From contig NZ_QXJM01000040.1 of assembly GCF_003570905.1 (NCBI RefSeq), forward strand, positions 558,001 through 622,000: DNA of 64,000 bases, read 5' to 3'. The translations under genes and the position numbers were made by a program. The notes under the pieces were generated by a model, which made no database searches, was not told where the DNA came from, and saw only the letters and a list, made by a program, of their open reading frames with translations. The DNA comes from Cohnella faecalis (GTDB taxonomy: Bacteria; Bacillota; Bacilli; Paenibacillales; Paenibacillaceae). Shown piece by piece: positions 53,271 to 63,201 of the stretch (its first letter is position 1; the number at the start of each line of letters is the position of its first letter).

Positions 53271-55546
53271 ATGGCGACAACGGAAAAGGGACTGAGAGCG
53301 GCGTTGGAGGGGGAGGTTCGGAAGCCTGGAGAGGCTTTCGAGCCGGACGTTGGCAGCGGCATATCGATGTGAACGACTTTTTGGGGCTTAACCTGACGCC
53401 GTATGAGGGCGACGAGTCGTTCCTCGCTTCTCCGACCGAAGGAACGCAGCGTCTGTGGGAAGCCGTTCTGGAGCTTATGAAGCGGGAACGGGACAACGGC
53501 GGCGTGCTTGACGTCGACACGGAGACAGTATCTACGATTACGTCCCATGGACCGGGATATATCGATCCCGCGCTTGAGAAGGTCGTCGGCTTGCAGACGG
53601 ACGCTCCGCTTAAGCGCTCGGTTCAGCCGTTCGGCGGCATCCGCATGGTGGTGGACGCTTGCGAGGCTTACGGGTATAAGATCAAAGACGAGCTCGTAAG
53701 CCTGTTCACCGACATTCGCAAGACGCACAACCAAGGCGTGTTCGATGCCTACACGACAGAGATGAAGCTTGCGCGCAAGGCGGGCATCATTACCGGGCTG
53801 CCCGACGCTTACGGGCGCGGCCGCATTATCGGCGATTATCGCCGGGTTGCGCTGTACGGCATCGATCGGCTGGTCGAAGCGAAGAAAGAGGATTTGCTTC
53901 AGCTGGAAACCGACGCGATGACGGAAGAGGTCATTCGGGCGAGAGAAGAGCTATCCGAGCAAGTCCGTGCGCTTGGCGAGCTGAAGCGAATGGCGGCCTC
54001 TTACGGTTATGATATCGGGAAGCCTGCCGCAACGGCTTCAGAGGCGATCCAATGGTTGTATTTTGGGTATCTCGCAGCGATTAAGGAGCAAAATGGCGCC
54101 GCCATGAGTCTGGGGCGGGTATCGAGCTTCCTGGATATTTATACGGAACGGGATTTGCGGGAGGGACGCTTGACGGAAGCGCAGGCGCAGGAGCTTGTCG
54201 ATCATTTCGTCATGAAGCTTCGTATCGTCAAATTTTTGCGGACACCCGATTACAATGAGCTGTTCAGCGGCGATCCGACCTGGGTGACGGAGTCGATCGG
54301 CGGCATGGGCAACGACGGCAAGACGCGGGTGACGCGCAACTCGTTCCGGTTTTTGCACACCTTGTACAACCTTGGGCCTGCTCCCGAGCCGAACTTGACG
54401 GTGCTATGGTCGACGCGGCTGCCCGAACCGTTCAAGGAATATTGCGCCAAGGTGTCCGTCGATACGAGCTCCATTCAATACGAGAGCGATGATCTGATGA
54501 GGCCGGTCTATGGCGACGACTACGGAATCGCATGCTGTGTGTCCGCGATGAGAATCGGCAAACAGATGCAGTTTTTCGGAGCGCGGGCGAATGCGGCGAA
54601 GGCGCTGCTATATGCGATTAACGGCGGCGTGGACGAGAAGCTTGGCATTCAGGTCGGTCCGGCGCTCGCTCCGCTTGCCGGAGATACGCTGGATTACGAT
54701 ACGGTGACGAAGCGGTACGACGAGATGCTCGAATGGCTGGCGCGTCTATATATGAACACGCTGAACGTCATTCATTACATGCACGACAAGTACAGCTACG
54801 AGCGCATCGAGATGGCTCTTCACGATGCGAATATCGTTCGCACGATGGCTTGCGGCATCGCCGGCTTGTCGGTTGTGGCCGACTCGCTTAGCGCGATTAA
54901 GTATGCCAAGGTTCGTCCGATCCGCAACGAGAAGGGGTTGGCCGTCGATTTCGAGATCGAGGGCGATTATCCGCAATACGGCAACAACGATGCCCGAGTG
55001 GACGACATCGCCGTCGGCCTGACGGAAGCGTTCATGAGCAAGCTGCGCAAGCATCGGACTTATCGGGAAGCGGTGCCGACGATGTCGGTGCTGACGATTA
55101 CGTCCAACGTGGTGTACGGGAAGAAAACCGGCAGCACGCCGGACGGGCGCAAAGCGGGAGAACCGTTCGCGCCGGGGGCGAACCCGATGCACGGACGGGA
55201 TCGCAAGGGCGCGCTGGCGTCGCTGAATTCCGTCGCCAAGCTTCCTTACGAGAGCTGCCTCGACGGCATATCGAACACGTTCTCGATCGTGCCGAAAGCT
55301 CTTGGCAAAGAAGCAGACACGCGAGTTCGCAACCTCGTATCGTTGCTGGACGGCTACGCGGTCAAGGGCGGCCACCATCTGAACATCAACGTCTTCAACC
55401 GGGAGCAGCTTCTCGATGCGATGGAGCATCCGGAGCAATATCCGCAGCTGACGATTCGGGTGTCCGGCTACGCGGTTCATTTTATCAAGCTGACCCGCGA
55501 GCAGCAGATGGACGTCATTAACCGGACGTTCCACGGAAGCATATAG
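53271..55546 (+). CDS. pflB: Pyruvate formate-lyase, frameshifted near the 5' end
   Basis: A glycyl-radical enzyme converting pyruvate and CoA to acetyl-CoA and formate. From ATG 53271 the frame reads ATTEKGLRAALEG and stops at about 53370. The other frame supplies SEAWRGFRAGRWQRHIDVND and joins smoothly to FLGLNLTPYEGDESFL. One extra G in the G run near 53309-53313 restores 758 aa. In that numbering the active-site pair is Cys422-Cys423 (GIACCVSAM) and the radical Gly733 (RVSGYAVHF), very close to the Escherichia coli positions. Fnr control upstream fits an oxygen-sensitive enzyme. Confidence 0.93.
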
Positions 55547-55593
55547 CCAGCGGGGGAGCCGGAAGCCAGGCCATAGAGAGAAGGTGTTATGCC

Positions 55594-56309
55594 GTGCATA
55601 AAGGAAGAATTCACTCGCTCGATACGTTCGGGACGGTGGACGGACCGGGTATCCGGTTCGTCCTTTTTCTTCAAGGGTGCGCTTTGAGATGCGCATACTG
55701 CCACAATCCCGATTCCTGGGACGCTCAAGCCGGGACGGAGATGACCGTGGAGCAGGTGCTGTCGGAGATCGAGCCTTACGTCGACTATTACCGCAGCTCG
55801 GGCGGGGCATTACCGTTACCGGCGGCGAGCCGACGCTGCAAGCTCCTTTCTTAGCGGAGCTGTTCCGGGAATGCAAGGCCCGGTTCGGACTTCATACCGC
55901 TCTGGATTCCTCCGGCTTCTGCGAGCCGTCTCATGCGGAAGATTTGCTCGCGGTGACGGACCTTGTGCTGCTGGATCTAAAAATGATGGATCGGACCGCT
56001 CATATTGCGCTGACGAGTCAGCCCAACGACCGGATTCTCGCCTTCGCCAATCATTTGTCCGCCAGAGGCGTTCGGATGTGGATTCGCAGAGTTATCGTCC
56101 CCGGCGTAACCGACGGCGAAGCGGAGCTGCGAGAGCTACGCGGCTTTATTGATGGTTTGGCAGGCGTTGACAAGGTGGAAGTCCTTCCCTACCACCGGAT
56201 GGGCGTGTACAAGTGGCAGCAGCTCGGTCTCGCCTATCCGCTCGACGGTATCGTCGAGCCGAGCGAAGGAGAAGTGCAGAGGGCGAGACGCATACTGATT
56301 GACGGCTAG
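55594..56309 (+). CDS. pflA: Pyruvate formate-lyase-activating enzyme, frameshifted
   Basis: A radical SAM enzyme that makes the glycyl radical in PflB. The first frame has SLDTFGTVDGPGIRFVLFLQ and the cluster motif CALRCAYC (C-x3-C-x2-C), and stops at 55854. The next frame carries GITVTGGEPTLQAPFLAELF onward to IRRVIVPGVTDGEAELRELR. One extra G in the GGGG run near 55803 joins them to 238 aa. It follows pflB by 47 bases. The start codon is GTG (HKGRIHSLDTFG). Confidence 0.92.
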
Positions 56310-56444
56310 TCGAATTTGTTCTGATTCGCTGTACGGATTCCCGTCTCACAGTCGGATGAAGCTGGGACGGGAAAGGTACATAGGAACGAAGAAACGGCAA
56401 CGTGTTAGTGGAACAGCGTGAAAGAAAGTTAGTTGAAATGCACG

Positions 56445-56821
56445 AGGGCAGATGCACTAGACGTAGCAGATGAACTAGTTGCACTAGGCGTGTCCGATGC
56501 AACAAACACACCAAACGCACCAGACGCACCAAACGCACTAGACGTATCAGACGCATCAGACGCACCAAGCGCACCAGACGCACCAAACGCACTAGACGCA
56601 CCAAGCGCACCAAACACACCAGACGCATCAGACGTACCAGACGTACCAGACACACCAGACGCATCAGACACACCAGACGCATCAGACATACCAGATACAC
56701 CAGACGCATCAGACGCATCAGACGTACCAGGCACACCAAACGCATCAGACACACCAGATACACCAGATGCATCAGACGCACCAGACGCACCAGACGCATC
56801 AGACGTACCAGGCACACCAAA
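56445..56821. repeat. 9-bp repeat tract (GCACCAGAC/GCATCAGAC)
   Basis: About forty imperfect copies of a 9-base unit, mainly GCACCAGAC, GCATCAGAC and GTACCAGAC, run without interruption. All frames that avoid stops stay open on both strands (Asp/Ala/Pro/Ser-rich on +, Leu/Val/Arg-rich on -). There is no ribosome site or domain at either end. I treat it as a simple repeat. A CCCGTC/GACGGG inverted repeat near 56348-56380 may end the pflA transcript. Confidence 0.85.
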
Positions 56822-57330
56822 CAAACATTTACATGTAAAAGGTACAGTTAATATCGTGAGAATCCTCTGATCCAAGATAGTTACCTGCATTCCGTACAGC
56901 TACTTGGACTTGAAATAACTAGAAACGGTAAAATCGTTCGAAATACCTGCACATTGTGCAGTTGAGAAACGAACGAACTCCATAAGCAATCGAATACCTG
57001 TAGGATATACAGCTAAACCCACAAGCAGCCGAATAGCTTCGCTATGCAGCTCAAACAAACATTTACATGCAGAAGATACCGTTAATATCGTGAGATTCCT
57101 CTGATCCAAGATAGTTACCTGCATTCCGTACAGCTACTTGGACTTGAAGTAACTAGGAACGGCAAAATCGTTTGAAATACCTGCACATTGTGCAGTTGAG
57201 AAACGAACGAACTCCATAAGCAGCCGAATATCTGTAGGATATGCAGTTAAACTCACAAGCAATCGAATACCTGTAGGAGATGCAGCTAAACCCACAAGCA
57301 GTCGAACGCCTGTGCGCTATGCAGCTGAAG
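56819..57330. repeat. 234-bp direct duplication made of 19-bp dyads
   Basis: Two copies of a 234-base segment (56819-57052 and 57053-57286), over 85 percent alike by eye, plus a tail. Inside are nine imperfect dyads of the form ACCTGYA-N5-TRCAGCT: about 56883, 56945, 56996, 57035, 57117, 57179, 57230, 57269 and 57308. The last ones are spaced 39 bases apart. No coding frame is supported. The 12-mer ACAGCTACTTGG (56896 and 57130) also occurs in the oriC repeats at 9962. Confidence 0.8.
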
Positions 57331-57344
57331 CACAGAGAGCCGCC

Positions 57345-58625
57345 CTACATCAAGTACCGCAAGTAAATGTACACGCTAGCCATGAGGACTGACAGCAGCA
57401 TAAGCGGGAAGCCGATTTTCATATAAGCTACAAATTTAATCGGGTGGCCTTCCTTGCCGGATAGCCCCGCTGCGATCAGGTTCGCGCTGGCGCCGATCAG
57501 AGTGCCGTTGCCCCCAAGGCAAGCCCCCAGCGCGAGACTCCACCATAGCGGCTCCAGATTCGTTACCCCCATGTTGCCCATCTCCTGAATGAGCGGGATC
57601 ATCGTCGCGACGAAAGGAATGTTGTCCAGGAATGCGGAGGCGATCGCGCTCATCCAGAGAATGAGCATGGACGTCGCGAGAGGATCGCCGTTCGTCAATT
57701 CTACGGCTTTGACCGCCAATTCCGAGATGACCTTCGTCTCCACCAACCCGGATACAAGAACGAACAAGCCGACGAAGAAGAAGATTGTCGTCCATTCCAC
57801 CTTGGTCAGCGCGTTCTCCATCGCATGCTCTCCGGTCAGCAATAGCAGCAGAAACGCGCCGGCCAGAGCGACGGTGGCAGATTCGAGGTGCAGCGACTGG
57901 TGCAGGAAAAACCCGATGATAGTTAGACCGAGAACGGACAAGCTCTTCGTTAATAGTTTGCGATCGGTAATGAGCCGGCTGGAGTCCATGCTCATAATGC
58001 TCTGAGTCAGCTCGGGCGTCGTCTGAATCTTTTTGCGGAAGATGAGAACGAATAGCGGGACGTAGCTGGCCATGATAAGGATGACGATAGGTGTCAAATT
58101 GTTAATGAACGCCGCAAACGTAAGCTCCTTGACCGCACTGCCGATCATGATGTTCGGAGGATCGCCGATGAGCGTCGCGGTGCCGCCGACATTGGAGGAG
58201 ATGATCTGCGAGATCAGGAACGGAATCGGCGATACTTGCAGCTGGCGCGTAATGCTGAAGGTGACCGGTACCATCAGTAGAATGGTCGTGACGTTGTCGA
58301 GAAAAGCGGAACCGAACGCCGTGATCAGCGACAAAGCGACCAAGATTCGAACCGGATTTCCTTTCGCCTTCTTGGCAGCCCATACGGCAACGAATTTGAA
58401 CAATCCCGTCTCCGCCGTAATGGACACGATGATCATCATGCCAATCAGCAAGCCAAGCGTATTGAAATCGATGTGGTGAATGGCCGTTTCCTGGTCTACA
58501 ATGCCGAAGGCCACCACTAACAGCCCGCCGATCATGGCGACGATGGTTCGATGAATCTTTTCCGAAATAATGAGTGCATAGATGACGAGAAAAATTCCGA
58601 TGGCAATTTGAGCTTGATGATCCAT
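57345..58625 (-). CDS. ArsB/NhaD-family ion transporter
   Basis: A 426-residue membrane protein with about 11-12 helices, of the ArsB/NhaD (ion transporter) superfamily. Two inverted halves each show the family signature: SAFLDNVTTILLMVPVTFSI with SNVGGTATLIGDPPNIMIGS, and SAFLDNIPFVATMIPLIQEM with LGGNGTLIGASANLIAAGLS. Members export arsenite or exchange sodium and protons; the sequence alone does not decide. No arsR or arsC gene is beside it. The ATG at 58625 follows AGGAGG, and a terminator hairpin sits in its leader. Confidence 0.88.
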   Translation of the reverse strand: MDHQAQIAIGIFLVIYALIISEKIHRTIVAMIGGLLVVAFGIVDQETAIHHIDFNTLGLLIGMMIIVSITAETGLFKFVAVWAAKKAKGNPVRILVALSLITAFGSAFLDNVTTILLMVPVTFSITRQLQVSPIPFLISQIISSNVGGTATLIGDPPNIMIGSAVKELTFAAFINNLTPIVILIMASYVPLFVLIFRKKIQTTPELTQSIMSMDSSRLITDRKLLTKSLSVLGLTIIGFFLHQSLHLESATVALAGAFLLLLLTGEHAMENALTKVEWTTIFFFVGLFVLVSGLVETKVISELAVKAVELTNGDPLATSMLILWMSAIASAFLDNIPFVATMIPLIQEMGNMGVTNLEPLWWSLALGACLGGNGTLIGASANLIAAGLSGKEGHPIKFVAYMKIGFPLMLLSVLMASVYIYLRYLM

Positions 58626-58654
58626 AATGACCTCCTGAACAGGGGATAAAGGCT

Positions 58655-58689
58655 AAAAAAGACAAAAAGAAGCCTGTCGATGACAGGCT
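58655..58689 (-). terminator. Terminator hairpin in the leader of the ArsB/NhaD gene
   Basis: On the minus strand AGCCTGTC, a 3-nt loop and GACAGGCT are followed by TCTTTTTG and then TTTTTT, 30 bases before the coding start. A terminator placed just before a gene suggests attenuation, or the end of a small RNA; no known riboswitch class is recognised upstream. Confidence 0.65.
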
Positions 58690-58923
58690 CCTCCGGTAAC
58701 GCGCAAAATATTCATTTGCATTCCATTCTACAGACAGATGAAGGAAAAGTAAACGAAAAACGAGCGAAAATGCCGCTTAAGCCGCTCCGGCGAAATTCGT
58801 CGATCATCCGCCTTGTAGATTAAAAAGCTTTAATCCCACATTTTGTAACCGTTCATGCTGCAACCCGACCCTCGCTCTTATCGTATTTTTGTCGGTATGG
58901 CGAAGAGAAGGGAAGCGAAAGAA

Positions 58924-59960
58924 ATGAACAAATTAAGTCGATGGAAAAAAACGATGCTAGGCTTGATCATAGTAGTCGTCATTGCGGGCGCTGTCGGATA
59001 TACGAATAGGGGGCGCTGGCTGCGCTCGGATATGAGTGGTTTTTGGCCGACAAAGTCGAAAAGCAGCTGGCAGACTCGTACCATCCGCTCGATAATCGTC
59101 CGTCGGATGCGGAGCCGCCTCAAGCTCAAGCGACGGAGCCATTCAGCATGCTCATCATGGGCGTAGATGCCCGCAAAAACGAGCGGGGACGCTCGGATAC
59201 GCTCATCTATACCGTCGTTCGGCCGAAGGACGGCAACGTGCTCATGATTTCGATCCCGCGAGATACGTATGCGGACATCGTCGGCAAGGACAAGAAGGAC
59301 AAAATCACGCACTCTTACGTATACGGCGGACCGGAGATGGCCGTCGCCACCGTCGAAAAGCTGCTGGACGCAAAGGTCGAGCATTACGCTTCGATTAATT
59401 TTCAAGGGTTTGTTGAGGTCGTCAATACGTTGGGAGGCATCTCGCTTCCCATAACGAAGGATCTCGTGAACGATGATCCGGGTCACGAGAAGTTCGTGGT
59501 CAAAGCCAATCAAAGCTCCTACGACGGCAAAGACGCTCTTAACTACGTCCGCTACCGCGAGGATGCGGGCGGCGACGTGTCCCGAACGGAACGAAATCGC
59601 GAATTTATCGAGTCGATCATCCGCAAGACAGCCTCGCTGAAGCAATGGAGCAAAATCCCCGAGGTGCTCGGAATCGTAGGCGACAATTTCCGCACCGATC
59701 TTGCGCCGGAGTCGATGTCCGATTTGACCAAGCAATTTTTGCAGGTGGACCATCGCATTCAGAGCTATACGCTCAAGGGCGTGGGCAAGCGGATGGGACC
59801 GTCGAACTTGTGGTATTTTGTCGCGGACGAGGACGATTTGACGGATATTCGCCAGACGATCGCAGCGTGGATGAACGCCGATACGCCTGTGGAACAGCTG
59901 AAAGCGCCTGGGCAAAAAAAGGCGGATTCCGCCGACAAGAGCGCGAAGGTGCCTGCGTAG
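58924..59960 (+). CDS. LytR-CpsA-Psr (LCP) family protein, frameshifted
   Basis: LCP enzymes attach teichoic acids or other glycopolymers to peptidoglycan from the outer face of the membrane. An N-terminal membrane helix (TMLGLIIVVVIAGAVGY) is followed by the LCP domain with LIMGVDARKNERGRSDTLIY, MISIPRDTYADI, the FQGFVEVVNTLGGI segment and ALNYVRYREDAGGDVSRTER. The first frame ends at 59166. One extra T in the TTTTT run near 59040-59044 joins SDMSGF to LADKVEKQLADS and gives 345 aa. I chose the ATG at 58924 (NKLSRWKK). Confidence 0.9.
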
Positions 59961-60070
59961 TCGGTCCGGTCCGGTCATCCGGTCATGGTGAGATCGGGGG
60001 AGCGCATGCTATAATGAGAGAGGCCATGGCTATCGAGCCGCGGCCTTTCTTTTGCGGAGGAGAGGAAACG

Positions 60071-60520
60071 ATGAACATTGCTTTTTTCCTTTTGCCCAAG
60101 CAGGATGTCGTCTGTCTCGTGCACCAGGCGACTTTGCGCCAGACGCTTGAACGGATGGAGCACCACCGGTACACCGCCGTTCCCGTGCTTGATGAAAAAG
60201 GACACTATATGTCGACTGTAACGGAAGGCGATTTGTTATGGTATATGAAGAATCATCCCGAGCTTTCGTTCGATCAGCTGCATAAGGTGACGCTGTCCGA
60301 AGTGCCGATGAGAATGAAAAATTTGTCCGTTCGTATCGATGCGAATATGGAGGATTTGATCTCGCTGGCGAAGACGCAAAACTTCGTTCCCGTCGTGGAT
60401 GATATGAACAAATTCATAGGCATTGTCCGCCGCAGCGAGATTATCGATTATTGCGAGAAGCTGCTCATTCCGGGCAATGGAGCGGGCAGAGGTGAAACGA
60501 AAGCGGCAAAGGAAGCTTAG
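60071..60520 (+). CDS. CBS-domain pair protein
   Basis: A 149-residue protein made of two CBS domains, a fold that usually senses adenine nucleotides (some Firmicute members bind cyclic di-AMP). CBS1 has TLRQTLERMEHHRYTAVPVLDEK, with strand breaks as usual, and CBS2 has DANMEDLISLAKTQNFVPVV. The ATG at 60071 follows GGAGGAGAGG; the frame is open upstream but only as a shadow of the lcp gene. The C-terminus is Lys/Ala-rich. No effector domain is present. Confidence 0.85.
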   Translation: MNIAFFLLPKQDVVCLVHQATLRQTLERMEHHRYTAVPVLDEKGHYMSTVTEGDLLWYMKNHPELSFDQLHKVTLSEVPMRMKNLSVRIDANMEDLISLAKTQNFVPVVDDMNKFIGIVRRSEIIDYCEKLLIPGNGAGRGETKAAKEA

Positions 60521-60583
60521 ATTTCGGTTCATTCGTGTAAAATGAATAAGATAAACCATCATGGTCGTGACGTGGAGGAGCTC

Positions 60584-62596
60584 ATGAGTATCAACTCAAG
60601 AAATTCGCGCAAGCGCAAGAGGAGAAGTCCTGTACTGCTTGTTTTTCTAGCGTTCATTGTAGTAGTAGGATTCTGGGCCGCCAAGACGCTGTTCAGCGAT
60701 AAGGACGCATCTCCCGGCCAGGGAGTCGGGGAGTCGGGCCCGCCCTCAGCCGCTTCCTCGCCATCCGGACAGGGTTCTTCCCCGGCCAGTCCTTCGGCTT
60801 CCGGAAAGGATGGCGATGCCGGATCGCCAGACGGACAAGCCGCGTTGGACAAGCCTACGGCGGCTGAGCTGGCGGCGACCTACGATATCGTCATCCGCAA
60901 CGGCCGGGTCATCAACCCGGAGACGAAGCTGGACAAGGAAGGGCTCAACGTCGCCATTCAAGGCGGCAAGATCGCTCTCGTTACGGAAGAAGAGCTGCAA
61001 GGCAAACGGATCATCGATGCTACGGGGCTCGTCGTATCCCCCGGCTTCATCGACAATTTGTCTTACGACCCGAATCCGCTCGGAGTATGGAACAAGATCG
61101 CGGACGGCGTTACGACGAATATCGCTATGCACGGAGGAACGTCCACTCCGGAAAAATGGTATCCCTATTACATACGCAACAATACGCCGGTCAACTTCGG
61201 AGCTTCGTTCTTCTACACGCAAGCGCGCAATCAGTTCAAGATAAGCCGCTACGATACGCTGAAGCCGGAGCAAATTCAGAAGATGGTGGATCAGGCGGAG
61301 AAGGCGCTTAACAACGGAGTGCTCGGCTTATCGTTCAGCCTCGAGTACGTGCCGGGAGTGAACGACAAGGAAATTATGCCGTTCATGCGTCTGGCCTACA
61401 AATATAACGTGCCTGTCTATTTTCATGCCCGCTATTCCGACATGGAAGAGCCGGGAACGAACATCGACGCATTGAACGAGCTTATCGGCTACGCTCGCGC
61501 CAGCGACGCGGCGGTGCACATCGATCACATCAACAGCACCGGCGGCACGTTCTCCATGACCCAGTCCTTGGGCATGGTATCGGAAGCCCGCGCGGAAGGT
61601 CTCGACATTACGTCATGTATTTATCCCTACGATTACTGGGGAACGTACTTGAACTCCGCCCGTTTCGATACCGGCTGGCAGAACCGGTTCCGGATTACTT
61701 ACAAGGATTTGCAAATCGCCGGAACGAACGAACGGCTGACCGAAGAGTCGTTCAAGAAGTACCAGAAGGAAGGCAAGCTGGCAGTCGCTTATGCTATTCC
61801 GAAGGAAGATGTCATCGACTCGCTGAAGGCGGAATACGTCATGCTCGGAAGCGACGCCATTCTGGAGCCGGGCTTCAACAATCACCCGCGCGCATCGGGA
61901 ACGTTCGCACGGACGGTCGGATTGTACGTGCGCGAGCAGCAAGTCATCACGTTGTCCGACGCGATTGCGAAGATGTCGCTCATGCCGGCCCAAAGGCTTG
62001 AGAAGCAAGCGCCCGCTCTGAAGAAAAAGGGACGGATCGCCAAAGGGATGGACGCGGACATCGTAGTGTTCGACTACGATACGATCAGCGATCAATCGAC
62101 GGTCGAGAAGCCGAACTTGTACAGCAAAGGTATCTCGTACGTTCTCGTGAACGGGCAAGTGGCGCTTGACGAGAAGGGACTGCACAAGGATATTCACCAA
62201 GGACAGCCGATCAAGAGCGAGTTTTTGCGAGTAAAGGCGGAGAATGCAGCCGAGTCGCTGGCATGGGATGGCTCCAGCGCGCCTTTGCTGGAGTATCGCG
62301 GAGAGCGGTACGTTGATTTGGAGACGCTGAAATCGCACGGTTACGTCTACGAGTGGAACAAGGTCAATAAAACGTTCGCCTTGACGAAAGGCGATTCCGG
62401 CGCCGACAGCGCCGCAATCCCGAAGCCGAAGGTGGGCGAGCTGATGCTGGAGCGGGGCTACAAGCTTAGCTGGGAAGGCGGCCGGACGGAGCTGCTGTCG
62501 GTCGGCGACCGCAGCTATGTGCCGCTGTCGGCGCTCTCCTCCCTCGGTTGGAAAGCAACGAAAAGCGCGAACGGCTACAGCGTAGACAAAGCATAA
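60584..62596 (+). CDS. Membrane-anchored amidohydrolase-like (D-aminoacylase-like) protein
   Basis: A 670-residue protein. A basic N-terminus leads to one membrane helix (about 15-36) and a Ser/Gly/Pro linker (to about 95). An amidohydrolase domain of the N-acyl-D-amino-acid deacylase type follows (about 100-555), and the C-terminus (about 560-670) looks like a copper-amine-oxidase-N-like stalk. At the usual metal-binding HxH after GFID the sequence is NLS (Asn158, Ser160). Later ligands remain: His in PVYFHARYS, HIDHINSTGG and Asp in MLGSDAILEPG. It may be an altered enzyme or a binding protein. The ATG at 60584 follows GGAGGAG. Confidence 0.8.
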   Translation: MSINSRNSRKRKRRSPVLLVFLAFIVVVGFWAAKTLFSDKDASPGQGVGESGPPSAASSPSGQGSSPASPSASGKDGDAGSPDGQAALDKPTAAELAATYDIVIRNGRVINPETKLDKEGLNVAIQGGKIALVTEEELQGKRIIDATGLVVSPGFIDNLSYDPNPLGVWNKIADGVTTNIAMHGGTSTPEKWYPYYIRNNTPVNFGASFFYTQARNQFKISRYDTLKPEQIQKMVDQAEKALNNGVLGLSFSLEYVPGVNDKEIMPFMRLAYKYNVPVYFHARYSDMEEPGTNIDALNELIGYARASDAAVHIDHINSTGGTFSMTQSLGMVSEARAEGLDITSCIYPYDYWGTYLNSARFDTGWQNRFRITYKDLQIAGTNERLTEESFKKYQKEGKLAVAYAIPKEDVIDSLKAEYVMLGSDAILEPGFNNHPRASGTFARTVGLYVREQQVITLSDAIAKMSLMPAQRLEKQAPALKKKGRIAKGMDADIVVFDYDTISDQSTVEKPNLYSKGISYVLVNGQVALDEKGLHKDIHQGQPIKSEFLRVKAENAAESLAWDGSSAPLLEYRGERYVDLETLKSHGYVYEWNKVNKTFALTKGDSGADSAAIPKPKVGELMLERGYKLSWEGGRTELLSVGDRSYVPLSALSSLGWKATKSANGYSVDKA

Positions 62597-62603
62597 GGAA
62601 GCA

Positions 62604-62640
62604 AAGCCGCAGGAGACCGAGGTTCTCTTGCGGCTTTTGA
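62604..62640 (+). terminator. Intrinsic terminator after the amidohydrolase-like gene
   Basis: AAAGCCGCAGGAGA pairs with TCTCTTGCGGCTTT, then TGATTT. The rest of the gap to 62893 holds an extended -10 TGCTATAAT (TATAAT at 62830-62835) as a likely promoter for the next gene. Confidence 0.8.
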
Positions 62641-62893
62641 TTTCCTATGTGGGAGAGTCGATCATTTCCGGGGAAATGGACGCGGCTGGCTCTGCCGAAG
62701 ACTGGGAACGCCCCCATTCCGTTCAATCCGAAGGACCCTTCATGCCTTCTGTTCATACTCTCCGTATGCACCACTTTATTCGGCAGCGGAAGCTCCGAAT
62801 AAGTTTCTGACGCGAAACTTGTTGTGCTATAATGGAGGTTGCAGCTTTCTGGGCTACTTGGGAGAAGTGACGCTTGGAAAGGACGGATAAACG

Positions 62894-63196
62894 ATGGATC
62901 GAGAAATGGATGTGGCTACGCGCGCCCGCTTAATCGAATGGCTCAAGACCGAATTGGTCGACCAGCAATCCCGTTTGTTCAAAGCGATGTGGGACGGCAG
63001 CTCCGCCCGTGTGACGGACAGCCTGTCCGGCCTGATCGCAAGCAGCTATATTCTTGGCAGAAGGCTCGGCATCTCTTATCGCGAGCTGGATGCCGCCATT
63101 GCCGGCAAGCTTGAGAAGCTGCGCCAAGAAGGACACCAGCTGGAGGATACGTACCAAGATTTGTCCTCGCTGTCCGAACATATCCGCAAGAGGTGA
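62894..63196 (+). CDS. MazG-like family protein
   Basis: A 100-residue protein of the MazG-like family linked to yybS in Paenibacillus-type genomes. It is all helical, with RLIEWLKTELVDQQSRLFKAM and DSLSGLIASSYILGRRLGI. The true MazG EExxE metal site is not evident, so pyrophosphatase activity is doubtful. The ATG follows GGAAAGGACGG. It overlaps or abuts the yybS start. Confidence 0.8.
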   Translation: MDREMDVATRARLIEWLKTELVDQQSRLFKAMWDGSSARVTDSLSGLIASSYILGRRLGISYRELDAAIAGKLEKLRQEGHQLEDTYQDLSSLSEHIRKR

Positions 63197-63201
63197 CCTC
63201 A

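Noticed and set aside
56433..56870. Asp/Ala/Pro-rich 145-residue frame resembling an SD-repeat surface protein
   Set aside because: No signal peptide, no ribosome site, no anchor; generated by a 9-bp repeat that is also open on the minus strand.
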